Positions 1 through 5,797 of a stretch of DNA of 9,238 nt are shown piece after piece; positions within the stretch are counted from its first letter, which is position 1; each line of letters starts with the position of its first letter. The DNA is taken from assembly GCA_023430705.1 (NCBI GenBank), contig JAEYZJ010000349.1, positions 1 to 9,238 of the forward strand, in the 5' to 3' direction. Source of the DNA: Pseudomonadota bacterium. GTDB lineage: Bacteria; Pseudomonadota; Alphaproteobacteria; Rhizobiales; Devosiaceae. The notes beneath the pieces are model-generated. The model saw only the letters and a list, made by a program, of their open reading frames with translations. It was not told the DNA's origin and ran no database searches. Made by a program: the position numbers and the translations under genes.

Positions 1-279
1 GCGGGCGAACGCAACGTCAGCGAACTGGCGGACGCGCGCGGCTTCGAGCGCACGACGCTGACACGCAACCTCGACCGGCTCGAAAAGATGGGCCTGATCG
101 AATCGTCTTCGGCCGCGCACGGCAACGGACGCATCTGCCGGCTGACCGCCAGGGGCGAGGCGCTGGTGCAGCAGATGCTGCCCTTCTGGCGCGAAGCGCA
201 GGCGGAAATCCGTGCCGAACTCGGGGACGCCGGCTTCGAGCAGACCCTCACCACCTTGCGACGGCTGGCAGCCGTCTGA
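1..279 (+). CDS. MarR-family winged-helix transcriptional regulator, 5' truncated by window edge
   Basis: The reading frame is open from base 1 to the TGA at 277-279, giving 92 residues of a protein whose N-terminus lies outside the window. The visible part starts in the helix-turn-helix (SELADARGFERTTLTRNLDRLE, recognition helix around TTLTRNLDRL), followed by KMGLIE. The wing follows (GRICRLTARG), and then the C-terminal dimerisation helix (WREAQAEIRAELG). This order, and the LTxxG after the wing, are typical of MarR proteins, which bind palindromic DNA as dimers and often respond to phenolic or lipid-like ligands. The ATG at base 88 falls inside the DNA-binding domain and is not the start. 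The gene runs in the same direction as fabF, 68 bp upstream of it, so it may regulate fabF; that is inference. The ligand is unknown. Confidence 0.85.
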   Translation, partial: AGERNVSELADARGFERTTLTRNLDRLEKMGLIESSSAAHGNGRICRLTARGEALVQQMLPFWREAQAEIRAELGDAGFEQTLTTLRRLAAV

Positions 280-283
280 TTTT
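260..283 (+). terminator. Possible intrinsic terminator overlapping the end of the MarR gene
   Basis: A perfect 7-bp stem, GACGGCT (260-266) and AGCCGTC (270-276), closes a 3-nt loop and is followed by TGATTTT. The stem lies in the last codons of the MarR gene and the stop codon sits between stem and T-run. The T-run is only four bases, so termination may be partial. Confidence 0.4.
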
Positions 284-313
284 CGATGCGGTGGCTACCC
301 CGTGCACCGGCCA

Positions 314-329
314 CCGTGTAACTACACGG
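314..329. promoter_or_regulatory. Perfect 16-bp palindrome, candidate operator upstream of fabF
   Basis: CCGTGTA-AC-TACACGG is a perfect inverted repeat with 7-bp arms and a 2-bp centre. It lies in the short gap between the MarR gene and fabF, 8 bp before the fabF Shine-Dalgarno sequence. Its size and symmetry fit a dimeric winged-helix regulator, and the adjacent MarR protein is the obvious candidate. It could instead form a small RNA hairpin in the fabF leader, though a 2-nt loop makes that less natural than a DNA operator. I could not identify a convincing -35/-10 pair around it. Confidence 0.45.
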
Positions 330-347
330 GACAGAATGGAGATTTCG

Positions 348-1619
348 GTGGCCACTCAATCAGATCCGATCGTCGTTACGGGCATGGGCGTCGTCAGCCC
401 CCTCGGGACCGGTGTCGAGACCGTCTGGTCGCGGCTCCTCGAGGGCCGGAGCGGCATCGTGAAGAACACCCGCTTCGACGTGACCGGTTACGCGGCGAGG
501 ATCGCGGGCCTCGTGCCGACCACCGAGACCGACCCCCACGGCTTCGACCCGCTGGTGGCCATCGATCCCAAGGACCTCAAGAAGATGGACCTCTTCATCC
601 AGTACGGGCTGGTGGCGGCGCAGGAGGCCCTGAAGCAGGCCAACTGGTTCCCGCAGAGCGAGGAAGAGAAAGCCGCCACCGCCACCGTCATCGGAACCGG
701 CGTGGGCGGCTCCCCGGTGATGGCCGGGGCCGTCGAGACGATCATCGAAAAGGGGCCGAGGCGCCTTTCGCCGTTCACCGTCCCCGCGTTCCTCGCCAAC
801 CTTGCGGCCGGCTGGATTTCCATCAGGTACGGGTTCAAGGGCCCGATCGGTGCCCCGGTCACCGCCTGCGCCGCGTCGGGGCAGGCCATCGGCGACGGCA
901 TGAGGCTGATCCTCACCGGCGAGGCCGACGTTGCCGTGGTCGGCGGCGCCGAAGGCTCGATCGACCCCATCTCGGTGGGCGGGTTCGCGGCGGCGCGGGC
1001 GCTGGCGACGGCGTTCAACGACGATCCGGCGGCGGCCTCGCGGCCGTTCGACCGCAGGCGCGACGGGTTCGTGCTGGCCGAGGGTGCGGCGGTTATGGTC
1101 ATCGAGCGGCTGAGCCACGCCAGGGCGCGCGGCGCGACGCCGCTCGCGATCCTTGCCGGCTACGGCACCTCGGCCGATGCCTATCACCTGACCGCGGGCG
1201 AGCCGACCGGGGCCGGGGCCCAGGTCGCGATGCGCAATGCACTGAAGATGGCCGGAGTGTCGCCGGGCGAGATCGACTACATCAACGCGCACTCGACCTC
1301 GACCAGCGTCGGCGATGCGGCGGAGCTCGCCGGCATCGGCACGGTCTTCGCCAACCGCGGCAAGGACCTTTCCATCTCGTCGACCAAGTCCGCGACCGGC
1401 CACCTGATGGGGGCCGCCGGTGCGATCGAGGCGGTGTTCTCGGTATTGGCGATCCGCAACGGCATCGTCCCGCCGACCCGCAACCTCGACGATCCGGACG
1501 TGGGCGAGCAGTTCGACCTCGTGCCGAAGGTCGCCCGGCACAAGACCGTCCGGCATGCCCTTTCCAATGCCTTCGGCTTCGGAGGCGTCAACGCGTCGCT
1601 GGTCTTCTCGGCGATATAG
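348..1619 (+). CDS. fabF: Beta-ketoacyl-ACP synthase II (FabF-type 3-oxoacyl-ACP synthase)
   Basis: This is a cytosolic type II fatty acid synthesis enzyme that condenses malonyl-ACP with acyl-ACP to extend the chain by two carbons. From the GTG at 348 it is 423 aa, close to the usual FabF length. The active-site residues are present: Cys174 (TACAASGQAIG), His315 (NAHSTST), Lys347 (STKSATGH) and His352, with spacing like E. coli FabF. The C-terminal loop NAFGFGGVNASLVF matches the family. GTG 348 is preferred because GGAG at 338-341 lies 6 nt upstream; the in-frame ATG at 336 (four residues longer) is the main alternative, and an ATG at 291 is less likely. No acpP or fabG is adjacent. The residues after the nucleophile (AASGQ instead of the common STGAH type) are unusual and may point to a specialised paralogue. 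Confidence 0.9.
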   Translation: MATQSDPIVVTGMGVVSPLGTGVETVWSRLLEGRSGIVKNTRFDVTGYAARIAGLVPTTETDPHGFDPLVAIDPKDLKKMDLFIQYGLVAAQEALKQANWFPQSEEEKAATATVIGTGVGGSPVMAGAVETIIEKGPRRLSPFTVPAFLANLAAGWISIRYGFKGPIGAPVTACAASGQAIGDGMRLILTGEADVAVVGGAEGSIDPISVGGFAAARALATAFNDDPAAASRPFDRRRDGFVLAEGAAVMVIERLSHARARGATPLAILAGYGTSADAYHLTAGEPTGAGAQVAMRNALKMAGVSPGEIDYINAHSTSTSVGDAAELAGIGTVFANRGKDLSISSTKSATGHLMGAAGAIEAVFSVLAIRNGIVPPTRNLDDPDVGEQFDLVPKVARHKTVRHALSNAFGFGGVNASLVFSAI

Positions 1620-1630
1620 CGGCCGGCACG

Positions 1631-1975
1631 CTACTTCGGCGGCATGGCCGCCACCCAGCGCTCGGCGCTGGTGATCCAGTCGCGGAGGTCGTCGTCTTCC
1701 TCGATGGCCTCCGCCTCCACCCAGATGAAGCCGCGCATCGGCTTGTCGCGGTGCATCATCTGGCTCGCCCCCGGACGCGCCAGCGCCGCCTCGTTGTTGT
1801 CCTTGCCGACACTGAGCAGGATGCGGCCATCCTTCTTGCAGCCGACGAGGATGTGCCCGTTGAGCAGGAAGGTCAGCCCGCCGAACATGGTCTTCTCGGT
1901 GATCCGCGGATCGCCGTCGAGCAGGTCGCGGATGCGTTCGGCGAGGTGCGCCATGGTGCTGGTCGGGCGCTTCAT
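1631..1975 (-). CDS. TfoX N-terminal-domain protein (distal copy)
   Basis: A 114-aa protein made almost only of a TfoX_N domain. The hallmark segment is TMFGGLTFLLNGHILVGCKKDGRILLSVG (residues 29-57; TMFGG, then a short beta-hairpin), followed by ALARPGASQM and a final helix ending in MPPK. Full-length TfoX/Sxy regulates competence in gammaproteobacteria through an N- and a C-terminal domain. Stand-alone TfoX_N proteins like this are common in alphaproteobacteria and have no established role, so no competence function should be assumed. Its ATG overlaps the TGA of the upstream paralogue as ATGA (1972-1975), which suggests translational coupling. A second ATG at 1954 would remove seven residues. 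Its stop lies 11 bp from the convergent fabF stop. Confidence 0.8.
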   Translation of the reverse strand: MKRPTSTMAHLAERIRDLLDGDPRITEKTMFGGLTFLLNGHILVGCKKDGRILLSVGKDNNEAALARPGASQMMHRDKPMRGFIWVEAEAIEEDDDLRDWITSAERWVAAMPPK

Positions 1976-2298
1976 TTCGGCGGCAGCGTCCGGGTGAATG
2001 CGAGTGCGTCCTCGAGCCAGCCGGCGAGCGCCTCGTCCGAAAGCCCGGCGGCCGCCACGGCGACATAGCCCTTCATCGGGGTCTTCCCCATCTGCATGAC
2101 GTAGGCGCCGGGCCGCGCCAGCGCCGTCGCTTCCCGGGCCGGGTCGATGCGAACCAGCAGGTCGCCCTTCGACGTCGTTCCGACCGCGAGGTTGCCGTCG
2201 AGCATGAACCCCGTGCCGCCGATGATGCGAGTCTCGGCGACGGCCCGTCCCGCGAGCAGCGGCCGGATGCGGGCAGCGAGGGCTTCCGAGGCCTTCAT
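1972..2298 (-). CDS. TfoX N-terminal-domain protein (proximal copy)
   Basis: A 108-aa protein, clearly related to its downstream neighbour. Both share the helix RIRxLL, the core GG-xxFxL(D/N)G-xxxVG, the block ALARPGA and the C-terminal PPK. In this copy the family signature TMFGG is changed to RIIGG (residues 24-28), and the lysine-rich hairpin tip differs, so the two have diverged in sequence. Its start ATG overlaps the stop of the upstream GFA gene as ATGA (2295-2298), and its stop overlaps the start of the downstream copy in the same way. A longer frame continues upstream to 2484, but that part lies inside the GFA gene and has no domain character, so the ATG at 2298 is chosen. The function is unknown. 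Confidence 0.75.
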   Translation of the reverse strand: MKASEALAARIRPLLAGRAVAETRIIGGTGFMLDGNLAVGTTSKGDLLVRIDPAREATALARPGAYVMQMGKTPMKGYVAVAAAGLSDEALAGWLEDALAFTRTLPPK

Positions 2299-2750
2299 GC
2301 GGTCGGCTCCCGATAGGTGTCGTGCCGGGGCAGGGCGGGGTCGACGAGGTCCCACTCGTGATGGCTCCGGGCAAAAATCAGCTGGCTCGGCGCGAACCAT
2401 CCGGCGGCACCGGCAAAGAGCCCGACCGGAACCAGCGCCAGTGCCTCGGCCCGGCTCGAGCGGGCATGGAGCGGGGTCCCGCACACCGGGCAGAACCAGC
2501 GGGTGAGCGTCGCGCCGGAGTGGGCCGGTCGCGCGAAGCTCCGCGTGGCGCCGGCCACCTCGAGGTCATTGATGGCGACCAGCGCGACCGTGGCATGCCC
2601 GGTGCCGGTCGAGCGCTGGCAGTCTTCGCACGAACACAGGAACATCGAGCGGACCCGGCCGTTGAGGCGCAGTTCGACCGCACCGCAGGCACAGCGCGCG
2701 GCGAGATCGATCGGCGGCTTGTCGGGCGAGTTCATCGACCAAGCTGACAA
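2295..2750 (-). CDS. GFA-family (CENP-V/GFA, Mss4-like fold) zinc protein
   Basis: A 151-aa protein with the complete cysteine pattern of the GFA family: Cys20 and Cys22 (CACG), Cys39, Cys41 and Cys44 (CSCEDCQ) and Cys87 and Cys90 (CPVCGTPL). In known members the first and last pairs hold a structural zinc and the middle CxCxxC is the second zinc or glutathione-related site. The family name comes from glutathione-dependent formaldehyde activation, but most members have no shown substrate, so none is assigned. The start is uncertain. TTG at 2750 has GGAG (2761-2758 on the minus strand) 7 nt upstream; ATG at 2735, five residues in, has no clear Shine-Dalgarno sequence. It is the first gene of a leftward three-gene unit with the two TfoX_N genes and is divergent from the GNAT gene 56 bp away. 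Confidence 0.85.
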   Translation of the reverse strand: MSAWSMNSPDKPPIDLAARCACGAVELRLNGRVRSMFLCSCEDCQRSTGTGHATVALVAINDLEVAGATRSFARPAHSGATLTRWFCPVCGTPLHARSSRAEALALVPVGLFAGAAGWFAPSQLIFARSHHEWDLVDPALPRHDTYREPTA

Positions 2751-2806
2751 CAGGCCGCTCCGATCCGCAAGCTTGATCGTGCCGGCCCGCGCCTCTAGGA
2801 ACAGGC

Positions 2807-3376
2807 ATGGTCTACGCGCCCAAGCTCCCCATCGACACCGAACGGCTCCGGCTTCGTCCCTTCACGCGCGGCGACGTCGATGCCGTTTACGAGTATCGCC
2901 GACGGGAGGACGTGGCCCGCTATCTGTTCGACGGCCCGATGTCGCACGAGAGCGTGGCCGAGGCCCTGCAGATGCGGGTCGGCAAGGAAACCCTTGACGG
3001 TGACGGCGACAAGCTCTTCCTCGCGGTCGAGCAGCCGGGGCGGCCCGGGCTCATCGGCGAGGTTTCGCTGATCCTGCGCGATGCGGGCAACCGGCAGGGC
3101 GAGATCGGCTACATCTTCCATCCCGACCATCACGGGCAGGGGTATGCCACCGAGGTCGGGCGCAAGCTGCTGGAACTCGGCTTTTCGGGGGCGGGACTGC
3201 ACCGGATCTATGCCCGTTGCGCGGCGGCGAACACGGCCTCGTGGCGCGTCATGGAACGGCTGGGAATGCGGCGCGAGGCACATTTCCGCGAGCACATCTT
3301 CCTCAAGGGCACGTGGGACGAGGAGTTCGTCTACGCCATGCTCGAGGACGAGTGGCGGGCGCTCGCGGCCGGATAA
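2807..3376 (+). CDS. GNAT N-acetyltransferase, RimJ/RimL type (first copy)
   Basis: A 189-aa cytosolic acetyl-CoA-dependent acyltransferase of the Acetyltransf_3 (RimJ/RimL) group. The N-terminus ETERLRLRPF-type start (here DTERLRLRPF, residues 10-19) is typical. The strand GEIGYIFHP is followed by the acetyl-CoA pyrophosphate loop HHGQGYA (108-114). The motif-B segment GLHRIYARCAAANTASWRVMERLGMRREA also fits. Members acetylate ribosomal protein N-termini, amino acids, antibiotics or other small amines; the substrate cannot be read from the sequence. AGGA at 2797-2800 lies 6 nt before the ATG. It is transcribed divergently from the GFA gene and is followed, after 111 bp, by a paralogue in the same direction. 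Confidence 0.88.
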   Translation: MVYAPKLPIDTERLRLRPFTRGDVDAVYEYRRREDVARYLFDGPMSHESVAEALQMRVGKETLDGDGDKLFLAVEQPGRPGLIGEVSLILRDAGNRQGEIGYIFHPDHHGQGYATEVGRKLLELGFSGAGLHRIYARCAAANTASWRVMERLGMRREAHFREHIFLKGTWDEEFVYAMLEDEWRALAAG

Positions 3377-3487
3377 AGGCCTGCTCCCGGCGGGGCCGTT
3401 GCGGCAAAGATATTCCCGCCCTCTGTCCGGAACCGCCCACCGGTGGTTGCGTTTGGCCTTCATGTACCGGGTGAGGGAGGAGCGACC

Positions 3488-4081
3488 ATGACACTTCCAG
3501 ACTTTCCGCTAGAGACCAGGCGCCTCATCCTCAGGCCGTTCCAGAAATCCGACCTCGAAGCGGTGATGCGCTACTACGCACTACCGGAGGTGCAGCGCTA
3601 CCTCGACTGGAAGGCCCGTGATCGCGACGAGGTGAAGACGGCCCTCGATGCGATGGTCAATCAGCATGGCTTCCAGCGTCCGGGCGACGCCGTGATCCTC
3701 GCGCTGGTCCGGCGGGAGGACAAGGCCCCGATCGGACAGACGTCGCTGCGGTGGGTCGACGCGACCGCCGGCCAGGCCGAACTGCGCTTCATCATCGCGC
3801 CGGAGCAGCGCCGCCAGGGCTACGCCCGCGAGGCGGTGCGCCAGATGCTCGACCTCGGCTTCGATCGCCTGGGACTGCACCGCATCTTCGCGCGCTGCTC
3901 GGCGCGCAACCTCGGCTCGGCCAGCCTGTTGCGCAGCCTCGGCATGCGGCTCGAGGCGCATTATCGCGAGCATGCCCTGTTCCAGGGCGAATGGGACGAG
4001 GAACTGCATTTCGCCATCCTCGATCGCGAATGGCTGCGCGGCACCAAGGTGAAGGAACTGCACCGCAACATGGTGGCCTGA
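3488..4081 (+). CDS. GNAT N-acetyltransferase, RimJ/RimL type (second copy)
   Basis: A 197-aa paralogue of the preceding acetyltransferase, with the same order of parts. It opens with ETRRLILRPF (9-18), then AELRFIIAPEQRRQGYA with the acetyl-CoA loop at about 107-113. The segment GLHRIFARCSARNLGSASLLRSLGMRLEAHYREH follows, and WDEELHFAILDREW matches WDEEFVYAMLEDEW of the first copy. The ATG at 3488 is chosen because AGGAG (3478-3482) lies 5 nt upstream; an upstream GTG at 3443 would add 15 residues without family similarity. The tandem pair looks like an old duplication that has since diverged, so the substrates may differ. A hairpin terminator follows 27 bp after the stop. Confidence 0.88.
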   Translation: MTLPDFPLETRRLILRPFQKSDLEAVMRYYALPEVQRYLDWKARDRDEVKTALDAMVNQHGFQRPGDAVILALVRREDKAPIGQTSLRWVDATAGQAELRFIIAPEQRRQGYAREAVRQMLDLGFDRLGLHRIFARCSARNLGSASLLRSLGMRLEAHYREHALFQGEWDEELHFAILDREWLRGTKVKELHRNMVA

Positions 4082-4108
4082 CGCCGCCGCACCCGACGCA
4101 GGACAACG

Positions 4109-4136
4109 GGCCGCCGAGGCAACTCCGGCGGCCTTT
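4109..4136 (+). terminator. Intrinsic terminator after the GNAT pair
   Basis: A perfect 8-bp stem, GGCCGCCG (4109-4116) and CGGCGGCC (4126-4133), closes a 9-nt loop and is followed by TTT. The stem is very stable but the T-run is short. It lies 27 bp after the second GNAT stop, separating that unit from the methyltransferase gene. Confidence 0.7.
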
Positions 4137-4257
4137 GCATGCGTCATGGCAAGCGAAGTGTTCCGTTTGCCGGGCCCGCGATGTATGAGGCGGGCGCGCT
4201 GGCGCGGCGGACGCCGCCTCGCGCATCAGGCAGAGAGCACCGAAAGGCCCTGGCGCA

Positions 4258-5046
4258 ATGGCCGGCACCGACAAGTCGCAGGAATTCACCTACCGGCCCA
4301 GCCCGGCGATCATCCTGTGCGAGCCGCAACTGGGCGAGAACGTTGGCACCACCGCGCGGGCCATGGCCAATTTCGGCCTGTGGGACCTGCGGCTGGTCAA
4401 TCCGCGCGACGGCTGGCCCAACGAGCGCGCCATCGCGGCGGCCTCGCGCGCCGATCACGTGATCGAGAAGGTCCGCGTCTTCGCGACGGTCGAGGAGGCC
4501 ATCGCCGACCTCTCGCTGGTCTTTGCCACCACGGCCCGGCGGCGGGACATGCAGAAGATCGTCTACGGACCCGAGGAGGGCGCGCAGCGCCTCATCTCGC
4601 ATATTGCCGGCGGCGCGAAGGCAGGGCTGCTGTTCGGCCGCGAACGCTGGGGCCTCTACAACGAGGAGGTGGCGCTTTCGGACGCCATCGTCACCTTCCC
4701 GGTCGAGGCCGCGTTCGCCTCGCTCAACATCGCCCAGGCCGTGCTGCTGATGGCCTACGAATGGCGCCGGCAGTTCGACAAGGGCGAGGTGCTGCCGTTC
4801 GAGGGGGGCCTTTCGCCGGTGGCGCCACGCGAGGAACTGGTCGGGCTGTTCCATCACCTCGAGACGACGCTGGACCGTACCGGCTTCTTCAAGACCGACG
4901 ACAAGCGGCCGACAATGGTCGACAACCTGCGGAACGCGTTCACGCGCGCCAACCTCTCGACCCAGGAAATCCGCACGCTGCGGGGCGTGATCTCGTCGCT
5001 CGACCGCGTGCACCTGCGTCAGGGACGCATGTCCCGGAAGGACTAG
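4258..5046 (+). CDS. trmJ: TrmH-family (group 1) RNA 2'-O-methyltransferase, TrmJ type
   Basis: A 262-aa SPOUT-class methyltransferase expected to use S-adenosylmethionine to methylate a ribose 2'-OH in RNA; TrmJ modifies position 32 of tRNA anticodon loops. The three SPOUT knot motifs are visible. Motif 1 is PQLGENVGTTARAMANFG (23-40, with Asn28 and Arg34), motif 2 is LLFGRERWGL (124-133) and motif 3 is SLNIAQAV (155-162). A helical C-terminal extension of about 80 residues is as expected for TrmJ. The Shine-Dalgarno sequence is weak (AAAGG about 10 nt before the ATG). The leader contains a small hairpin, GGCGG-ACG-CCGCC, near 4206-4218. The stop codon overlaps the stop of the convergent GFA gene. 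Assignment to TrmJ rather than another group-1 enzyme rests on motif and length resemblance. Confidence 0.85.
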   Translation: MAGTDKSQEFTYRPSPAIILCEPQLGENVGTTARAMANFGLWDLRLVNPRDGWPNERAIAAASRADHVIEKVRVFATVEEAIADLSLVFATTARRRDMQKIVYGPEEGAQRLISHIAGGAKAGLLFGRERWGLYNEEVALSDAIVTFPVEAAFASLNIAQAVLLMAYEWRRQFDKGEVLPFEGGLSPVAPREELVGLFHHLETTLDRTGFFKTDDKRPTMVDNLRNAFTRANLSTQEIRTLRGVISSLDRVHLRQGRMSRKD

Positions 5047-5552
5047 CGTCCGAAGGCCATCGCCACGCGCGCCGCCACCAGCTTGAGCACGAACCGGGGC
5101 GGGAAGCTGCGGTAGGCCGGGACGTCCTGCGGCTGGCGCACCCCCTCCGGGATGAAGCGCGTGTTGACGCGCATCTCGAGCGGCGGCGCCTTGTCGCCGA
5201 GCAGCACGGGATAGACCGGCAGCCAGTGCAGCGCGTTGTCGAAGCTCACCATCAGCGGCGTATTGCAGCAACTGGCGAAGAGGCGATTCGTCGGCGACTT
5301 CGGCTGCAGTTTCAGCGGCTGCACGAGGTCCTTGCCGGCAACGATGCGGACCCGGTCCTTGCGATAGAGCACCGAGGGCGTTCCGGCATACTCGTCGAGC
5401 ACGGAAGGACCGTCCGGGAGGGCCGACAGCCTCGCGGCGCCCGCCTGGCAGTCGTCGCAATGGCATGCGGCAACGAGGATGGGCGGACCGGCGATCTCGA
5501 CCTCGACCTTGCCGCAGCGGCAGCGATGGATACTGACCTCGGGCCTCGGCAT
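5043..5552 (-). CDS. GFA-like zinc protein with CC variant of the last cysteine pair
   Basis: A 169-aa protein with a GFA-like (Mss4 fold) cysteine pattern: Cys11 and Cys13 (CRCG), Cys30, Cys32 and Cys35 (CHCDDCQ), and then Cys95-Cys96 (SCCNTPL). In the last motif the usual CxxC spacing is replaced by adjacent cysteines. The segment between (VLDEYAGTPSVLYRKDRVRIVAGKDLVQPLKL) and the longer C-terminus (RFIPEGVRQ to VAMAFGR) differ from the GFA protein at 2295-2750, so this is a separate subfamily, resembling a DUF6151-like group as far as I recall. GAGGAG (5563-5558) lies 5 nt before the ATG, which supports the start. It overlaps trmJ by three bases at their stop codons and is divergent from rpsD. 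The substrate and role are unknown. Confidence 0.8.
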   Translation of the reverse strand: MPRPEVSIHRCRCGKVEVEIAGPPILVAACHCDDCQAGAARLSALPDGPSVLDEYAGTPSVLYRKDRVRIVAGKDLVQPLKLQPKSPTNRLFASCCNTPLMVSFDNALHWLPVYPVLLGDKAPPLEMRVNTRFIPEGVRQPQDVPAYRSFPPRFVLKLVAARVAMAFGR

Positions 5553-5637
5553 GGCATCTCCTCGTCCCGATCATGCCCATTGCGGCCGGGCTGTCCATCG
5601 CCATTGGTCGTGAGCGCTGCCGGGGCGGCGTGCCGGC

Positions 5638-5666
5638 TTGACTTCCAGCCGCGAGGCCACTATCAC
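5638..5666 (+). promoter_or_regulatory. Sigma70-like promoter for rpsD
   Basis: TTGACT (5638-5643) and TATCAC (5661-5666) are separated by exactly 17 bp, matching the -35 and -10 consensus at 5/6 and 4/6 positions. Transcription would start near 5673, giving an rpsD leader of about 125 nt. It is the best promoter-like match I found in the window, and it fits a highly expressed gene. Confidence 0.65.
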
Positions 5667-5679
5667 GCCGGCACTTGTT

Positions 5680-5797
5680 GAGCCTCAGGGCTCTTCGAGC
5701 GCACCCGGGATTCCCAACATCGTGGAATCTGTCGGTCCGTTCCGCAAGGACGGGCAGAGGAGGGCGCAATCACTTTCGACAACCTGAAAGGATTACG
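5680..5797 (+). promoter_or_regulatory. Structured rpsD mRNA leader, candidate S4 autoregulatory region
   Basis: Between the predicted start of transcription and rpsD four small perfect or near-perfect hairpins follow one another. They are GAGCC/GGCTC with a TCAG loop (5680-5693), GATTCC/GGAATC with a 9-nt loop (5709-5729), and CCG-T-TCC/GGACGG with a GCAA tetraloop and one bulged T (5737-5753). The fourth is CTTTC/GAAAG with an 8-nt loop (5773-5790). The last one pairs with part of the AAAGGA Shine-Dalgarno sequence (5787-5792). S4 represses its own translation in other bacteria through unrelated leader structures; a similar role here is inference. Confidence 0.4.

Noticed and set aside
1617..1633. 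Inverted repeat TAGCG/CGCTA spanning the convergent fabF and TfoX_N stops, as a bidirectional terminator
   Set aside because: Only a 5-bp stem with no T-run on either side; probably chance in GC-rich DNA.
212..2068. Very long open frame (618 aa) on the plus strand across fabF and beyond, and a 568-aa frame opposite it
   Set aside because: Arginine/glycine/proline-rich translation with no domain, caused by high GC; it overlaps the clear FabF and TfoX_N genes in other frames.
1631..2298. A competence regulator function for the TfoX_N proteins
   Set aside because: Both have only the N-terminal domain and lack the TfoX C-terminal domain; no competence genes are nearby.
4161..4189. Possible trmJ promoter (TTCCGT, 17 bp, TATGAG)
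   Set aside because: The -35 matches the consensus at only two positions; too weak to list.
4144..5769. 541-aa minus-strand frame and 511-aa plus-strand frame over trmJ and the second GFA gene
   Set aside because: Low-complexity translations without family character; both are shadows of trmJ and the GFA gene, whose motifs are plain.
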